Origin: Thiothrix nivea DSM 5205
GTDB lineage: Bacteria; Pseudomonadota; Gammaproteobacteria; Thiotrichales; Thiotrichaceae
Direction of reading: 5' to 3'
DNA: 64,000 bases
NCBI RefSeq assembly: GCF_000260135.1
Contig: NZ_JH651384.1
Coordinates: forward strand, 3,952,693 to 4,016,692
The notes under the pieces are model-generated. The model saw only the letters and a list, made by a program, of their open reading frames with translations. It had not been told where the DNA came from and searched no databases. A program made the position numbers and the translations under genes. Positions 7,844 to 17,366 of this stretch are shown piece by piece (positions within the stretch are counted from its first letter, which is position 1; each line of letters opens with the position of its first letter).

Positions 7844-10800
7844 CGGGCAAGGCGGTTTTATCATCCGCCTGACATACCTGCTGCTGACGTTTTTCTTTCA
7901 TCTGGCCATTTTTCTGGTTGCGCTGGTGGGGCTGGCGAACTTCTGGTTGCCAATGGTGGATGATTACAAAGGCATACTCGAAAAGGAATTGTCTGATTTC
8001 GTTGGTAACCGGATCAGTATTGGGTCTATCCGCGTCGACCGGGATAGCGAAGACCCGCGCTGGATCATGGAAAACCTGCAACTGACGGAAGCTTCCGGGC
8101 AATCCCCCATCCACATCCAGAAACTGGCGCTGACGCTGGATTTGCGCGAGAGCCTGCGCACCCTGCGCCTGCAACCGGCGGACGTGCAACTCGAAGGCGT
8201 GGAGTTTGTGCTGCGTCAGGATAGCGAAGGGTTGCCAACAGTGGAAGGTTTGCAGTTTCCGCTGCCGGGACAGAAAAATTCCGCCCTGAATATTGAGCGC
8301 AAGTCACCCATCCGGGTCGACATCAATGGCGGTTTTGTCCACTGGATGGATACAGTCAATAACCGCACGCTGGCGTTAGGGGATTTGCAATTTACCGGTG
8401 AATTCCTGCCCCAGGAAATCATCCTGCAAGCCGATGCCCTGTTTCCCCGTGAAATAGGTGAATCATTGGCGGTAGACGCCGTGCTGCATCAGGCCAAAAC
8501 CGATGATGGTGAGACTGTCTGGGATGGCAATCTGCATACCCGCACCCAGATATTCAACCTCGCAGCCTTGCCCTCTCCCTTGCTGAAGAAATATGGCGTC
8601 ACGACAGGTGCATTGAAACTGGACGCCAACATCAAATCCGTGACCGGCAAACCGCTGCAAGTCAGTGGTGAGGGTGAAATTTCTTATCTGGGTTGGCAAG
8701 GGACTGAAACCATCCCGGCCATGAACGGGGTTAATGCCAGCTTTGTCGCCGACAACGATGGTGGCAAGGTTAAAGTCAAAGTCAAAGACAGCACCCTGAA
8801 TTATCCACACTGGTTCGAGCAGCCCCTGCGGGTGGATGCGCTGGATGCTGATTTGCAATGGTCGGTGCAGGAAACCGGTTGGTACTGGCAAATGACCGGG
8901 CTACAGGCACGCAACCCGGATGCCAGTGCGCAAGGTTCCGCTACGCTGGATGTGCCGGTGGGCAAGCCTGCGGAAATCAACTTGAACATGCATTTTGCTA
9001 CCCAGCGCACGGTAGACAATGTGCGCAACTACATTCCGGCCATGTTGCCTGACAGTACCGAGAAGTGGTTAAAAACGGCGATTGTCCATGGTTACGTACC
9101 GCGTGGGGAGTTTATCCTGCGTGGCAACCCGGCAGATTTTCCGTTCCGCAACAATGCCGGGGAGTTTGACATCCGCTTTGATATCGAGAATGGCGTGTTG
9201 GCCTATTTGCCGGAATGGCCGGAGGCACGTGCCGTGACCGGTGAGTTGCGTTTCCATAACGCCAGCATGAGCGCCAAGGTCAAAAGCGCCAAAATCATGG
9301 ATCTGGATGTGGTGGGTGGCACGGTTGATATTCCTGATATGCATAAGAATGCCCGACTACTGTTGGATCTGGACACGCAAGGTGATTTGCAGGCACACAT
9401 GAATTATTTGCAGGATGCGCCCATCGGCAGGAGTCTGCGGGATTTCATGCAGGTGGCGAAATTCTCCGGGCCTTCCGACCTGCGCCTGAAGCTGGATGTG
9501 CCGTTGACAAAAAGCATACTGGACAAGGAAGGGGTGCAGGTCGATGGGCTGGTCAGCCTGCATGACAACCGTTTTTCCATCCCTGAGTATAACCAGACAT
9601 TTACCAAACTGAACGGCGCGGTGTACTTTGACCAGCATGGCGTGGATACTAATAGCGCCAGCGGCGAATACCGGCAGCAGCCTGTCAAACTGAGCGCCAG
9701 TACCGACAAGGCGAAAGGCGTGATTACGGTTGGCCTGCAACAGCACAACGACCCGGCCCTGTTCCTGCCGGAAAACTTGAGTAGCTTGAAAAACTACCTG
9801 CATGGCAAAACAGCGATTGAAACCCGATTGGAGTTGCCAGCCTTCAATTTCAAGGAAAGCAAATCACCCGCCAGCTTGAAAATCCACTCCTTCAGCGACT
9901 TGCAAGGGGTGGAAATCAGTTTGCCTGCGCCGTTGGCCAAACCTGCCGAAACTGCGCGGAAGGTGCAGGTGGATGTGGAGCTGCCATTTGATTCCCTCAA
10001 ACCCTGGCAAGTGGGTGTGGACATGGGGAAACACCTGAAAGTGGCCGCAACCTTGCCCCACAAAGGCAAGCAGGCATCTGCCATTGGCATCAGTTTGGGC
10101 GGCAAACCAGCCAAACTGCCTGCGCAGGGCGTCAGCATCGGTGGCGAACTGGAAACATTTGACCTGCTGGCCTTGCAGGGCATGGGTACTTCCGTAAGTC
10201 AGACGGGGGGCAAGGGTGCGGACGAATTGCCGCCCATCAGCGCCAACCTCAGCATTGACGACCTGAAGCTCGGCCAGCAATCCCTGGGCAAGGCCAGCCT
10301 GACAGCCGAAGGGCAGGCGATTTTGCAGGCGCATGTCCGTTCCGGCAAAGCACAAGCCAACCTGCACTTGCCCGTAAAGGACATCAGCAGCGGGCGGGTG
10401 AACGTCGACCTCAACCACATTGATCTGGATCAATTGAGTGACAGTATGCCCAATCAGGGTAAAGGCAACAGTTTGTCGCCAGCGGATTTCCCTGCCATGC
10501 GCCTGACCTGCCGGGATTGCCGCAAGGGTGATTTCCCCATCCAGAACCTGACCCTGAGCATGAACAAGGTGCGTAAGGACTTGCAGATTGAAAAGCTGGA
10601 AATCAGCAATCCCTTGTTGGCCTTTTCTTCCACGCAAGGGCGTTGGTATACAGCAGCGGATGGCTCTTCCCGTACCGAGTTACATGCCATCGCGCATATC
10701 CCCGACCCCGGCAAGCTGCTGGTGGAGCAGGGTAGCGAGGCTGGTTTGCAAGGCGGGGAATTGCACGCTACGGCGCAACTGGCCTGGCAAGGCGCGCCCT

Positions 10801-11342
10801 TCAGTTTCGCGCTGGATTCGCTCAGTGGGGAAGGGCAAGCGACGCTGGGCAAGGGCAATCTGACTGAAGTGGAACCCGGCATCGGGCGTCTGCTGGGGCT
10901 GTTGGACATCCAGCGCCTGCCGACGCGCCTAAGCATGGATTTCCGCGACATGACCGGCAGGGGGGTTGCATTCGACAGCATCAGCGGCAGCTTCCACCTC
11001 GAGCATGGCGTGCTGACCACCGAAGACACTATCATCGACGCGCCTGCCATGACCGCTGGCATCCGGGGCAGTACTGACCTGGTGAGCAAGACACACAACC
11101 AGAGCGTGACAGTCATCCCCAACCTGCGTTCCGCCTTGCCGTTGATGGGCGCGGCGGTAGGCGGGCTGGGGGGAGGAGCCGTCATGCTGTTATTCAACTC
11201 GATGACGGAAAAATCACTGGAAGAGAAATTGAACTCTTCCGGTGGTTTCCGCTACCAGGTAACAGGCTCATGGGCCAAACCGGATGTGAGCGAAATAAAA
11301 ACACCAGCCAAACAGACGGATGTTGATGTTTTGCCGCATTGA
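7830..11342 (+). CDS. yhdP: YhdP-type AsmA-like envelope protein
   Basis: A 1170-residue protein of the YhdP/TIGR02099 family, one of the AsmA-like bridge proteins thought to carry phospholipids between inner and outer membrane. A single N-terminal TM segment (about residues 12-32, TYLLLTFFFHLAIFLVALVG) anchors a very long periplasmic beta-rich region. The family's DUF3971-like middle is followed by a C-terminal AsmA_2-like portion with an FNSMTEKSLEEKLNSSGGF-type ending. The start is a TTG with AGGAG nine bases upstream, overlapping the rng 3' end by 14 bases. The rng-yhdP-nitrilase-tldD order is conserved in gammaproteobacteria. Confidence 0.9.
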   Translation: MYFSSGQGGFIIRLTYLLLTFFFHLAIFLVALVGLANFWLPMVDDYKGILEKELSDFVGNRISIGSIRVDRDSEDPRWIMENLQLTEASGQSPIHIQKLALTLDLRESLRTLRLQPADVQLEGVEFVLRQDSEGLPTVEGLQFPLPGQKNSALNIERKSPIRVDINGGFVHWMDTVNNRTLALGDLQFTGEFLPQEIILQADALFPREIGESLAVDAVLHQAKTDDGETVWDGNLHTRTQIFNLAALPSPLLKKYGVTTGALKLDANIKSVTGKPLQVSGEGEISYLGWQGTETIPAMNGVNASFVADNDGGKVKVKVKDSTLNYPHWFEQPLRVDALDADLQWSVQETGWYWQMTGLQARNPDASAQGSATLDVPVGKPAEINLNMHFATQRTVDNVRNYIPAMLPDSTEKWLKTAIVHGYVPRGEFILRGNPADFPFRNNAGEFDIRFDIENGVLAYLPEWPEARAVTGELRFHNASMSAKVKSAKIMDLDVVGGTVDIPDMHKNARLLLDLDTQGDLQAHMNYLQDAPIGRSLRDFMQVAKFSGPSDLRLKLDVPLTKSILDKEGVQVDGLVSLHDNRFSIPEYNQTFTKLNGAVYFDQHGVDTNSASGEYRQQPVKLSASTDKAKGVITVGLQQHNDPALFLPENLSSLKNYLHGKTAIETRLELPAFNFKESKSPASLKIHSFSDLQGVEISLPAPLAKPAETARKVQVDVELPFDSLKPWQVGVDMGKHLKVAATLPHKGKQASAIGISLGGKPAKLPAQGVSIGGELETFDLLALQGMGTSVSQTGGKGADELPPISANLSIDDLKLGQQSLGKASLTAEGQAILQAHVRSGKAQANLHLPVKDISSGRVNVDLNHIDLDQLSDSMPNQGKGNSLSPADFPAMRLTCRDCRKGDFPIQNLTLSMNKVRKDLQIEKLEISNPLLAFSSTQGRWYTAADGSSRTELHAIAHIPDPGKLLVEQGSEAGLQGGELHATAQLAWQGAPFSFALDSLSGEGQATLGKGNLTEVEPGIGRLLGLLDIQRLPTRLSMDFRDMTGRGVAFDSISGSFHLEHGVLTTEDTIIDAPAMTAGIRGSTDLVSKTHNQSVTVIPNLRSALPLMGAAVGGLGGGAVMLLFNSMTEKSLEEKLNSSGGFRYQVTGSWAKPDVSEIKTPAKQTDVDVLPH

Positions 11343-11384
11343 ACACAAAATGACGCCATGCAAAAAACCACGGGGAGAAATGGA

Positions 11385-12209
11385 ATGACGATAGTTGCGG
11401 CACTGCAAATGGCATCAGGCCCACAGGTACAAGCCAACCTGATGGAGGCCGGTCGCTTGATCAAGGAAGCTGCCGGGCGTGGGGCCAGGCTGTTGGTGCT
11501 GCCGGAAACCTTTGCCATGATGGGCGTGCATGAAACAGACCGGGTGAAAATTGCCGAACCTTATGGCAATGGCCCGATCCAGTCGTTCATTAGCCAGCAG
11601 GCCAAACAGTACGGCGTCTGGATTGTGGCGGGAACTATCCCTGTCCATTCCGACAACCCTGATCGCCCCTATGCCGCCTCCATTCTGTTCGACGACAAGG
11701 GTAAGGCCGTCGCCCGCTATGACAAGATTCACCTGTTCGATGTCATGCTGAGCGAAAATCAGGAAGTTTATACCGAAAGCGACACCACCACGCCGGGGCG
11801 CGAGCCGGTCATTGTCGACACCCCGTTCGGCAAGCTAGGCATGTCGATATGTTATGATCTACGCTTCCCGGAACTGTACCGGCGTCTGTCAGCTATGGGT
11901 GCACAGATTTTAGTCATTCCTTCATCCTTTACTGAACTGACCGGTAAGGCGCATTGGGAAACGCTATTACGTGCCCGTGCTATCGAAAACCTGTGCTACG
12001 TCATTGCCCCCGGCCAGGGTGGCTATCACGTCAATGGCCGCACCACCTACGGGCACAGTATGATCATTGACTACTGGGGGCGTATACGCGGCGAGTGTGA
12101 CCGGGGTGCTGGCGTGGTGCTGGCAGAACTGGATATGGATGCGCTGGAACAGACCCGCAAAACGTTCCCGGTGCTTTCCCACCGTTGCCCACCAGAGAAC
12201 AAACTGTAA
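11385..12209 (+). CDS. Carbon-nitrogen hydrolase (nitrilase superfamily, Nit-like)
   Basis: A 274-residue nitrilase-superfamily amidase of the Nit1/Nit2 branch. The catalytic triad motifs are in order: Glu in LLVLPETFAMMG, Lys in ARYDKIHLFDV and Cys in SICYDLRFPELYRR. I prefer the ATG at 11385, preceded by GGGGAGAAATGGA, over one 27 bases upstream that adds a non-conserved Lys/Thr stretch. Relatives act as omega-amidase or deaminated-glutathione amidase (a metabolite-repair role); which applies here cannot be read from the sequence. It lies between yhdP and tldD, the usual position for this gene. Confidence 0.88.
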   Translation: MTIVAALQMASGPQVQANLMEAGRLIKEAAGRGARLLVLPETFAMMGVHETDRVKIAEPYGNGPIQSFISQQAKQYGVWIVAGTIPVHSDNPDRPYAASILFDDKGKAVARYDKIHLFDVMLSENQEVYTESDTTTPGREPVIVDTPFGKLGMSICYDLRFPELYRRLSAMGAQILVIPSSFTELTGKAHWETLLRARAIENLCYVIAPGQGGYHVNGRTTYGHSMIIDYWGRIRGECDRGAGVVLAELDMDALEQTRKTFPVLSHRCPPENKL

Positions 12210-12217
12210 GGAATAAC

Positions 12218-13666
12218 ATGAAACAGGCAATCGACTTCGCCCGCGCGGCCTTTCTGGAGCCGGCGGGTTTGACCGAACAACATCTGGAACAGGTGTTCAG
12301 CCAGCTCCTGACCAAGGATACGACGCTGGCCGATTTGTATTTCCAGTCTGCCCGCTATGAATCCTGGGGTCTGGAAGAAGGCATCATCAAAAGCGGTAGC
12401 TACAGCATCGAGCAAGGTGTTGGCGTGCGTTCCGTGTGTGGCGAACAGACTGGTTTCGCCTACAGTGGTGAAATCAGCCTGGCTGCCTTGCTGGAATCCG
12501 CCAAGGCAGCCAGTGCTATCAGCCGCGCCGGGCAGAACGGCAGCGTGAATGCCTGGAAAGTGACCACGCCTTCCCGCAGCTTGTACGGAACAGATGACCC
12601 GCTGAACTCCCTGTCCGAAGAGGACAAGATCGGTTTCTTGCGCCAGATCGACAGCCTTGCCCGCGCTGCCAGCCCGTATGTGCAGCAGGTGATGGCCAAC
12701 ATGGTCGCCGTACACGAAATCATCATGATCGTGGATGAAAGCGGGCGCATGACCGCCGATGTACGCCCGCTGGTGCGCGCCAACGTCTCCGTGATTGTCG
12801 AACGCAACGGCCAGACCGAAAGCGCCACGGCAGGCGGCGGTGGCCGCTTCAGCCTGGATTTCTTCCTCAACGGCCACAAGGCACAGGAATATGCCGAAGA
12901 AGCGGTGCGCAAGGCGTTGATTAACCTCGACGCCGAAGCCGCGCCCGCAGGCAGCATGACCGTGGTGCTGGGCAATGGCTGGCCGGGCGTGTTGCTGCAT
13001 GAGGCCATCGGCCACGGTCTGGAAGGTGATTTCAACCGTAAGGGCACATCTGCATTCGCTGGCCGTATCGGCGAGCAGGTGGCCGCCAAAGGTATCACCG
13101 TGGTAGACGACGGCACACTGGAACAGCGCCGTGGCTCCCTGAGCGTGGATGACGAAGGCACGCAAACCCAGTGTACCACCCTGATCGAGGACGGCATCCT
13201 CAAAGGCTACATGTTCGACCGCCAGAATGCGGCGCTGATGAACACGCAATCCACTGGCAATGGCCGCCGCCAATCCTACGCCCACCTGCCGATGCCGCGC
13301 ATGACCAATACCTACATGCGCGCGGGTGAGTATGCGCCGGAAGAAATCATTGCTTCGGTGGACAAGGGCATTTACGCCGTCAACTTTTCAGGTGGGCAGG
13401 TGGACATCACCTCCGGCAAATTCGTGTTTTCCGCCTCCGAAGCTTACGTGATCGAAAACGGCAAGCTCGGCAAGCCACTCAAGAATGCCACCCTGATCGG
13501 CAATGGCCCGGATGTACTGACCCGCGTCAGCATGGTCGGCAATGACCTGCAACTGGATACCGGTATTGGCGTCTGCGGTAAGGATGGCCAAAGCGTGCCG
13601 GTTGGCGTTGGCCAGCCTACTTTGCGGGTTGACGGCCTGACCGTCGGCGGAACTGCCACAGCATAA
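12218..13666 (+). CDS. tldD: Metalloprotease subunit TldD
   Basis: A 482-residue TldD subunit of the TldD/TldE heterodimeric zinc protease, which processes modified peptides (microcin B17-like leader removal and CcdA turnover in E. coli). The zinc motif is LLHEAIGHGLEGDF, with the HExxxH histidines. The ATG at 12218 has TAAGGA upstream; an earlier in-frame start overlaps the nitrilase gene and adds a non-family extension. The partner tldE/pmbA gene follows after 10 bases, so both subunits are made from one operon. Confidence 0.95.
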   Translation: MKQAIDFARAAFLEPAGLTEQHLEQVFSQLLTKDTTLADLYFQSARYESWGLEEGIIKSGSYSIEQGVGVRSVCGEQTGFAYSGEISLAALLESAKAASAISRAGQNGSVNAWKVTTPSRSLYGTDDPLNSLSEEDKIGFLRQIDSLARAASPYVQQVMANMVAVHEIIMIVDESGRMTADVRPLVRANVSVIVERNGQTESATAGGGGRFSLDFFLNGHKAQEYAEEAVRKALINLDAEAAPAGSMTVVLGNGWPGVLLHEAIGHGLEGDFNRKGTSAFAGRIGEQVAAKGITVVDDGTLEQRRGSLSVDDEGTQTQCTTLIEDGILKGYMFDRQNAALMNTQSTGNGRRQSYAHLPMPRMTNTYMRAGEYAPEEIIASVDKGIYAVNFSGGQVDITSGKFVFSASEAYVIENGKLGKPLKNATLIGNGPDVLTRVSMVGNDLQLDTGIGVCGKDGQSVPVGVGQPTLRVDGLTVGGTATA

Positions 13667-13676
13667 GGATAACAAC

Positions 13677-15020
13677 ATGATTGAACTGGAAAATCGTTTT
13701 GACCTCGCCACCGAATTCCAGGCGATGGCTGAACATGTATTGGACGTTGCTAAAGCCAAAGGTGCGACCGCTGCCGAAGTGGACATAGACAAGAGCACGG
13801 GTCTGTCAGTCGAAGTGCGCATGGGTGCGGTGGATAAATTGCAATACCACCGTGATCAGGGCATCAACCTGACGGTTTATTTCGGCCACCGTAAAGGCTT
13901 TGCCTCTACCGGTGACTTCTCGAAGCAAGCCTTGGCAGACACGCTCGATGCCGCTTGCCGCATCGCCCGCTACACCTCCGAAGATGAGTACAATGGCTTG
14001 GCAGACCCTGAGCGGATGGCGAACGAATTCCCCAAGCTGGACTTGTACCATCCGTGGGAGCTGGATGCGGAAATGGCGATTGAAATGGCGCTACAGGCTG
14101 AAACGGTTGCGCGCGAACACGATAGCCGCATTACCAACAGCGAAGGCGCAGGCGTTGACAGCCACGCCGGTTTGAGCCTGTATGCCAATAGCCATGACTT
14201 CATGGGTGTGCGCCATTCCACCCGCCATTCGTTGAGTTGTGCGGTAGTGGCGCAGGAAGGCGATTCCATGCAGCGTGATTACTGGTATACCGTATCAAGG
14301 GTTCCGGGGCATCTGGAGTCTGCTGATACCGTGGGCGCGGAAGCGGCCCAGCGTACCGTGCGCCGGTTACATGCATGTTCGCTTTCCACCCGTGAAGCGC
14401 CGGTGCTGTTCGTGCCGCAACTCGCGCGTGGCTTGGTCGGGCATCTGGTGGGGGCAATCAGCGGTGGTTCGCAGTACCGCAAGGCCAGTTTCCTGCTGAA
14501 TTCCATTGGGCAGCAGGTGTTTCCGGAATTTGTGCAATTGCATGAAGACCCACTCATCCGCCAGGCGCTTGGCAGCCGTTCCTATGACGGTGAAGGCGTG
14601 GCGACGCAGCAACGCGACATCGTAAAGGATGGCGTTATCCAGGGTTATTTCCTCGGCAGTTACAGCGCCCGCAAGCTGGGGATGCAAACCACCGGCAACG
14701 CCAGCGGAGCCAGTAACCTGTTGTTGGCGGATACTGGCGTCAGTTTCGTGGATCTGCTCCAGCAGATGGGAACCGGCTTGATGGTGACAGAACTGATCGG
14801 CCACGGTATCAACAGCATTACCGGCGACTATTCGCGTGGTGCGGTGGGCTATTGGGTCGAAAACGGTATGATCGTACATCCGGTGGAGGAAGTGACCATT
14901 GCGGGCAATCTCAAGGACATGTTCAAGGGCATCGTCGGTATTGCGGATGATGTGGATGAACGTGGTAGTATCCGCACCGGTTCCATTTTGATCAACAAAA
15001 TGACGATTGCAGGTCAGTAA
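13677..15020 (+). CDS. pmbA: Metalloprotease subunit TldE/PmbA
   Basis: A 447-residue TldE (PmbA) protein, the non-zinc partner of TldD that helps form the proteolytic chamber. Family features include AEVDIDKSTGLSVEVR near the N-terminus, GINLTVYFGHRKGFASTGDF, and a C-terminal GIVGIADDVDERGSIRTGSI. It lacks the HExxxH motif of TldD, as expected. It follows tldD by 10 bases with its own ribosome-binding site (AAGGATAACA). Confidence 0.94.
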   Translation: MIELENRFDLATEFQAMAEHVLDVAKAKGATAAEVDIDKSTGLSVEVRMGAVDKLQYHRDQGINLTVYFGHRKGFASTGDFSKQALADTLDAACRIARYTSEDEYNGLADPERMANEFPKLDLYHPWELDAEMAIEMALQAETVAREHDSRITNSEGAGVDSHAGLSLYANSHDFMGVRHSTRHSLSCAVVAQEGDSMQRDYWYTVSRVPGHLESADTVGAEAAQRTVRRLHACSLSTREAPVLFVPQLARGLVGHLVGAISGGSQYRKASFLLNSIGQQVFPEFVQLHEDPLIRQALGSRSYDGEGVATQQRDIVKDGVIQGYFLGSYSARKLGMQTTGNASGASNLLLADTGVSFVDLLQQMGTGLMVTELIGHGINSITGDYSRGAVGYWVENGMIVHPVEEVTIAGNLKDMFKGIVGIADDVDERGSIRTGSILINKMTIAGQ

Positions 15021-15035
15021 TTTTAAAGGAAGTTT

Positions 15036-15347
15036 ATGAGTCAGTTTGAGAATGTCAGCGTTAACAAGACGGCGAATGTTTATTTCGATGGCAAGTGCGT
15101 TAGCCATACGGTGACGCTAGCGGATGGTACGCGCAAAAGCGTGGGCGTGATCCTGCCTTCCACGTTGACGTTCAATACTGGCGCGCCGGAAATCATGGAG
15201 TTGCTGCAAGGCCGTTGCAAAGTGCGGATGGCGGGCAGTGATGCGTGGGCGGAGTATGCAGGTGGCCAATCATTCAACGTAGCGGGTCATTCTTCCTTCG
15301 ATATTGAAACGCTGGAAGACCTGCATTACGTTTGCCATTTTGGCTAG
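15036..15347 (+). CDS. ppnP: Pyrimidine/purine nucleoside phosphorylase PpnP
   Basis: A 103-residue single-domain cupin of the PpnP (YaiE/DUF1255) family, which phosphorolyses a broad set of nucleosides. The signature is almost complete: [14 protein letters not shown], then [17 protein letters not shown], and the C-terminal [12 protein letters not shown] with HYVCHFG. It starts 15 bases after pmbA with AAGGAAG upstream and is the last plus-strand gene of this block, facing dusB. Confidence 0.93.
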   Translation: MSQFENVSVNKTANVYFDGKCVSHTVTLADGTRKSVGVILPSTLTFNTGAPEIMELLQGRCKVRMAGSDAWAEYAGGQSFNVAGHSSFDIETLEDLHYVCHFG

Positions 15348-15361
15348 TCGGCTACGGCTTC

Positions 15362-16357
15362 CTACACCGCATAAGTCAGGCGTTCGCCTTGCCCCAGCAG
15401 GGATTTGAAGTAGGCGTCAACAACCTGGAACTGGGCTGAAGTGGTTTCCTGGGCATACATTGCCTGGCGGAAACGGTTGCCGTCATGCAGGCCATTGGTG
15501 TACCAGGCAATGTGTTTGCGGGCAATGCGGCAGCCGCTGTATTCGCCATAGAAAGCATACAGGTCGTCCAGATGCCTGAGTAAAACCGTATGGACTTCCT
15601 CAACGGTGGGTGGGGGCAGCAATTGCCCGCTTTGCAGGTAATGGGCGATTTCGCGGAAAATCCAGGGGCGGCCTTGTGCCGCGCGCCCGATCATGATGGC
15701 GTCCGCGCCAGTCAGTTCCAGTACCTGTTTGGCTTTCTGCGGGTTGTTGATGTCGCCGTTGGCGATGATGGGGATGTTGGTGTTGCGCTTGGCTTCACGG
15801 ATCAGCCCGTAGCTTGCCTCCCCGGTGTACATTTGCTCACGGGTGCGGCCATGAATTGCCAGGGCGGCAATACCCGCCTGTTCGGCCATTTCGGCTACCC
15901 GCAGGATGTTTTCTTCACCGTTGACGTAGCCCAACCGGGTTTTGAGTGTTACCGGCACATCGACAGCGTTGGCAACAGTATCCAGTATCCGTTTCACCAG
16001 AGCTTCGTCTTTTAGCAGGGCGGAACCGGCGAGTTTGCGGCAAACTTTTTTGGCAGGGCAACCCATGTTGATGTCCACGATTTGTGCACCGTTGGCCACT
16101 TGATAACGGGCGGCTTCCGCCAGTGTTTCCGGCTCGGAACCGGCGATCTGCGCGGCTATCGGGGCAAGCTCCCCGTCAAAGTTGGCGCGGTAGAATGATT
16201 TCTTCTGGGCGTAGAGGGCGGTGTCTGCCGTCATCATTTCGCTGACGGCATGACCAGCGCCGAAATGCTTGCAGAGGGTGCGGAAAGGGCGGTCAGTCAC
16301 GCCCGCCATGGGGGCGACGATCAGCGGGTTATCCAGCGTGTACGGGCCGATTTGCAT
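15362..16357 (-). CDS. dusB: tRNA-dihydrouridine synthase B
   Basis: A 331-residue FMN-dependent enzyme that reduces uridine in the tRNA D-loop. The TIM barrel shows MQIGPYTLDNPLIVAPMAGV at the N-terminus, the DusB-type MGCPAKKVCRKLAGSALL with the catalytic Cys, AIHGRTREQMYTG and ANGDINNPQKA, plus DAIMIGRAAQGRPWIFREI, which separates DusB from DusA/C. Unlike E. coli it is not followed by fis here; an RDD gene and trpG lie upstream on the same strand. Confidence 0.94.
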   Translation of the reverse strand: MQIGPYTLDNPLIVAPMAGVTDRPFRTLCKHFGAGHAVSEMMTADTALYAQKKSFYRANFDGELAPIAAQIAGSEPETLAEAARYQVANGAQIVDINMGCPAKKVCRKLAGSALLKDEALVKRILDTVANAVDVPVTLKTRLGYVNGEENILRVAEMAEQAGIAALAIHGRTREQMYTGEASYGLIREAKRNTNIPIIANGDINNPQKAKQVLELTGADAIMIGRAAQGRPWIFREIAHYLQSGQLLPPPTVEEVHTVLLRHLDDLYAFYGEYSGCRIARKHIAWYTNGLHDGNRFRQAMYAQETTSAQFQVVDAYFKSLLGQGERLTYAV

Positions 16358-16367
16358 TCGGGCTGGC

Positions 16368-16781
16368 TCACCTGATACGGATCAGGCGGGTGCGGGAAAA
16401 ACGGTCGTGCCAAGCCAGCTTTTCCGGGTCGATGAGGGAAACCAGAAAGCCGACGCCCAATGCCCCCCAACTGAGAATAGCCCACAGGAAGCGTTGGGTG
16501 GCTTGTTGCCGGTTGATGGGTTGCCCTGCATCACTCACGATACGGATTTTCCAGGCACGCATCCCCAGCGTTTGCCCGCCGTGCGTCCAGAACCACATGA
16601 AGAATCCCCAGGCCATCAGCAGGTAGACCAGCACTTTCAGCGGGTCAGGCAATTCAACGCCGGTTGCCTTGCTGAACAGGAGAAAGGGGATGCTGGCGAC
16701 AATGACAATGCTAAAACCTGCCAGCACGGTGTCGTAGATCATCGCGCCGAGGCGGCGCAGCAGGGTGACGCTATTTTCCAT
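16368..16781 (-). CDS. RDD-family membrane protein
   Basis: A 137-residue membrane protein with the RDD domain ([15 protein letters not shown] at the start gives the R/D/D pattern) and three to four hydrophobic segments (about 15-37, 45-62, 95-115). [13 protein letters not shown] and the terminal [11 protein letters not shown] are typical of the family. I place the start at 16781, overlapping the trpG end by 11 bases; the longer open frame upstream only mirrors trpG. RDD proteins include Na+/H+ antiporter-like members but most have no known function. Confidence 0.85.
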   Translation of the reverse strand: MENSVTLLRRLGAMIYDTVLAGFSIVIVASIPFLLFSKATGVELPDPLKVLVYLLMAWGFFMWFWTHGGQTLGMRAWKIRIVSDAGQPINRQQATQRFLWAILSWGALGVGFLVSLIDPEKLAWHDRFSRTRLIRIR

Positions 16782-17355
16782 CCAGAAAATTCCGCAGCAT
16801 TTCGTGCCCGTACTGGGTGAGGATGGATTCAGGGTGGAACTGTACGCCTTCCACCGGCAGGGTTTTGTGGCGAACACCCATGATTTCATCCAGCTTGCCA
16901 TCCGGGGTTTCTGTCCACGCGGTAATTTCCAGGCAATCAGGCAGGGTTGCCTGCTCAATCACTAATGAGTGGTAACGGGTGGCTTCCAGCGGGTTGGGCA
17001 GGCCGGAAAATACGCCCATGCCTTTGTGGTGGATCATGGAGGTTTTGCCGTGCATGATTTCCTTGGCGCGGATGATGTTGCCGCCGAACGCCTGACCGAT
17101 AGACTGGTGGCCGAGGCATACGCCCAGGATCGGGATTTGGCCCGCGAAGCGCAGCAGGGTGGGGATGGAGATGCCTGCTTCGGTTGGCGTACAGGGGCCG
17201 GGGGAAAGTACGATCTTGTCGGGCGCAAGGTCGTCAATTGCTTCCACTGGAATTTCGTCGTTACGCACCACTTGTACATCTGCACCCAATTCACCGAGGT
17301 ATTGCACAAGGTTGTAGGTGAAGCTGTCGTAGTTGTCGACCATCAGAACTTTCAT
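16771..17355 (-). CDS. trpG: Anthranilate synthase glutamine amidotransferase subunit
   Basis: A 194-residue class I glutamine amidotransferase that supplies ammonia to TrpE for anthranilate synthesis. The triad is visible: Cys80 in [15 protein letters not shown], and His174/Glu176 in VQFHPES. The oxyanion [11 protein letters not shown] motif is at 51-61. It could also serve para-aminobenzoate synthesis (PabA), but its position 11 bases downstream of trpE argues for TrpG. It overlaps the RDD gene. No leader-peptide attenuator was seen upstream of trpE. Confidence 0.94.
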   Translation of the reverse strand: MKVLMVDNYDSFTYNLVQYLGELGADVQVVRNDEIPVEAIDDLAPDKIVLSPGPCTPTEAGISIPTLLRFAGQIPILGVCLGHQSIGQAFGGNIIRAKEIMHGKTSMIHHKGMGVFSGLPNPLEATRYHSLVIEQATLPDCLEITAWTETPDGKLDEIMGVRHKTLPVEGVQFHPESILTQYGHEMLRNFLDGK

Positions 17356-17366
17356 GTTTCACCTCC

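Noticed and set aside
12071-13285. Long minus-strand ORF of 404 codons
   Set aside because: It is the antisense shadow of tldD. Its His/Gly/Ala-rich composition has no domain and no ribosome-binding site supports it.
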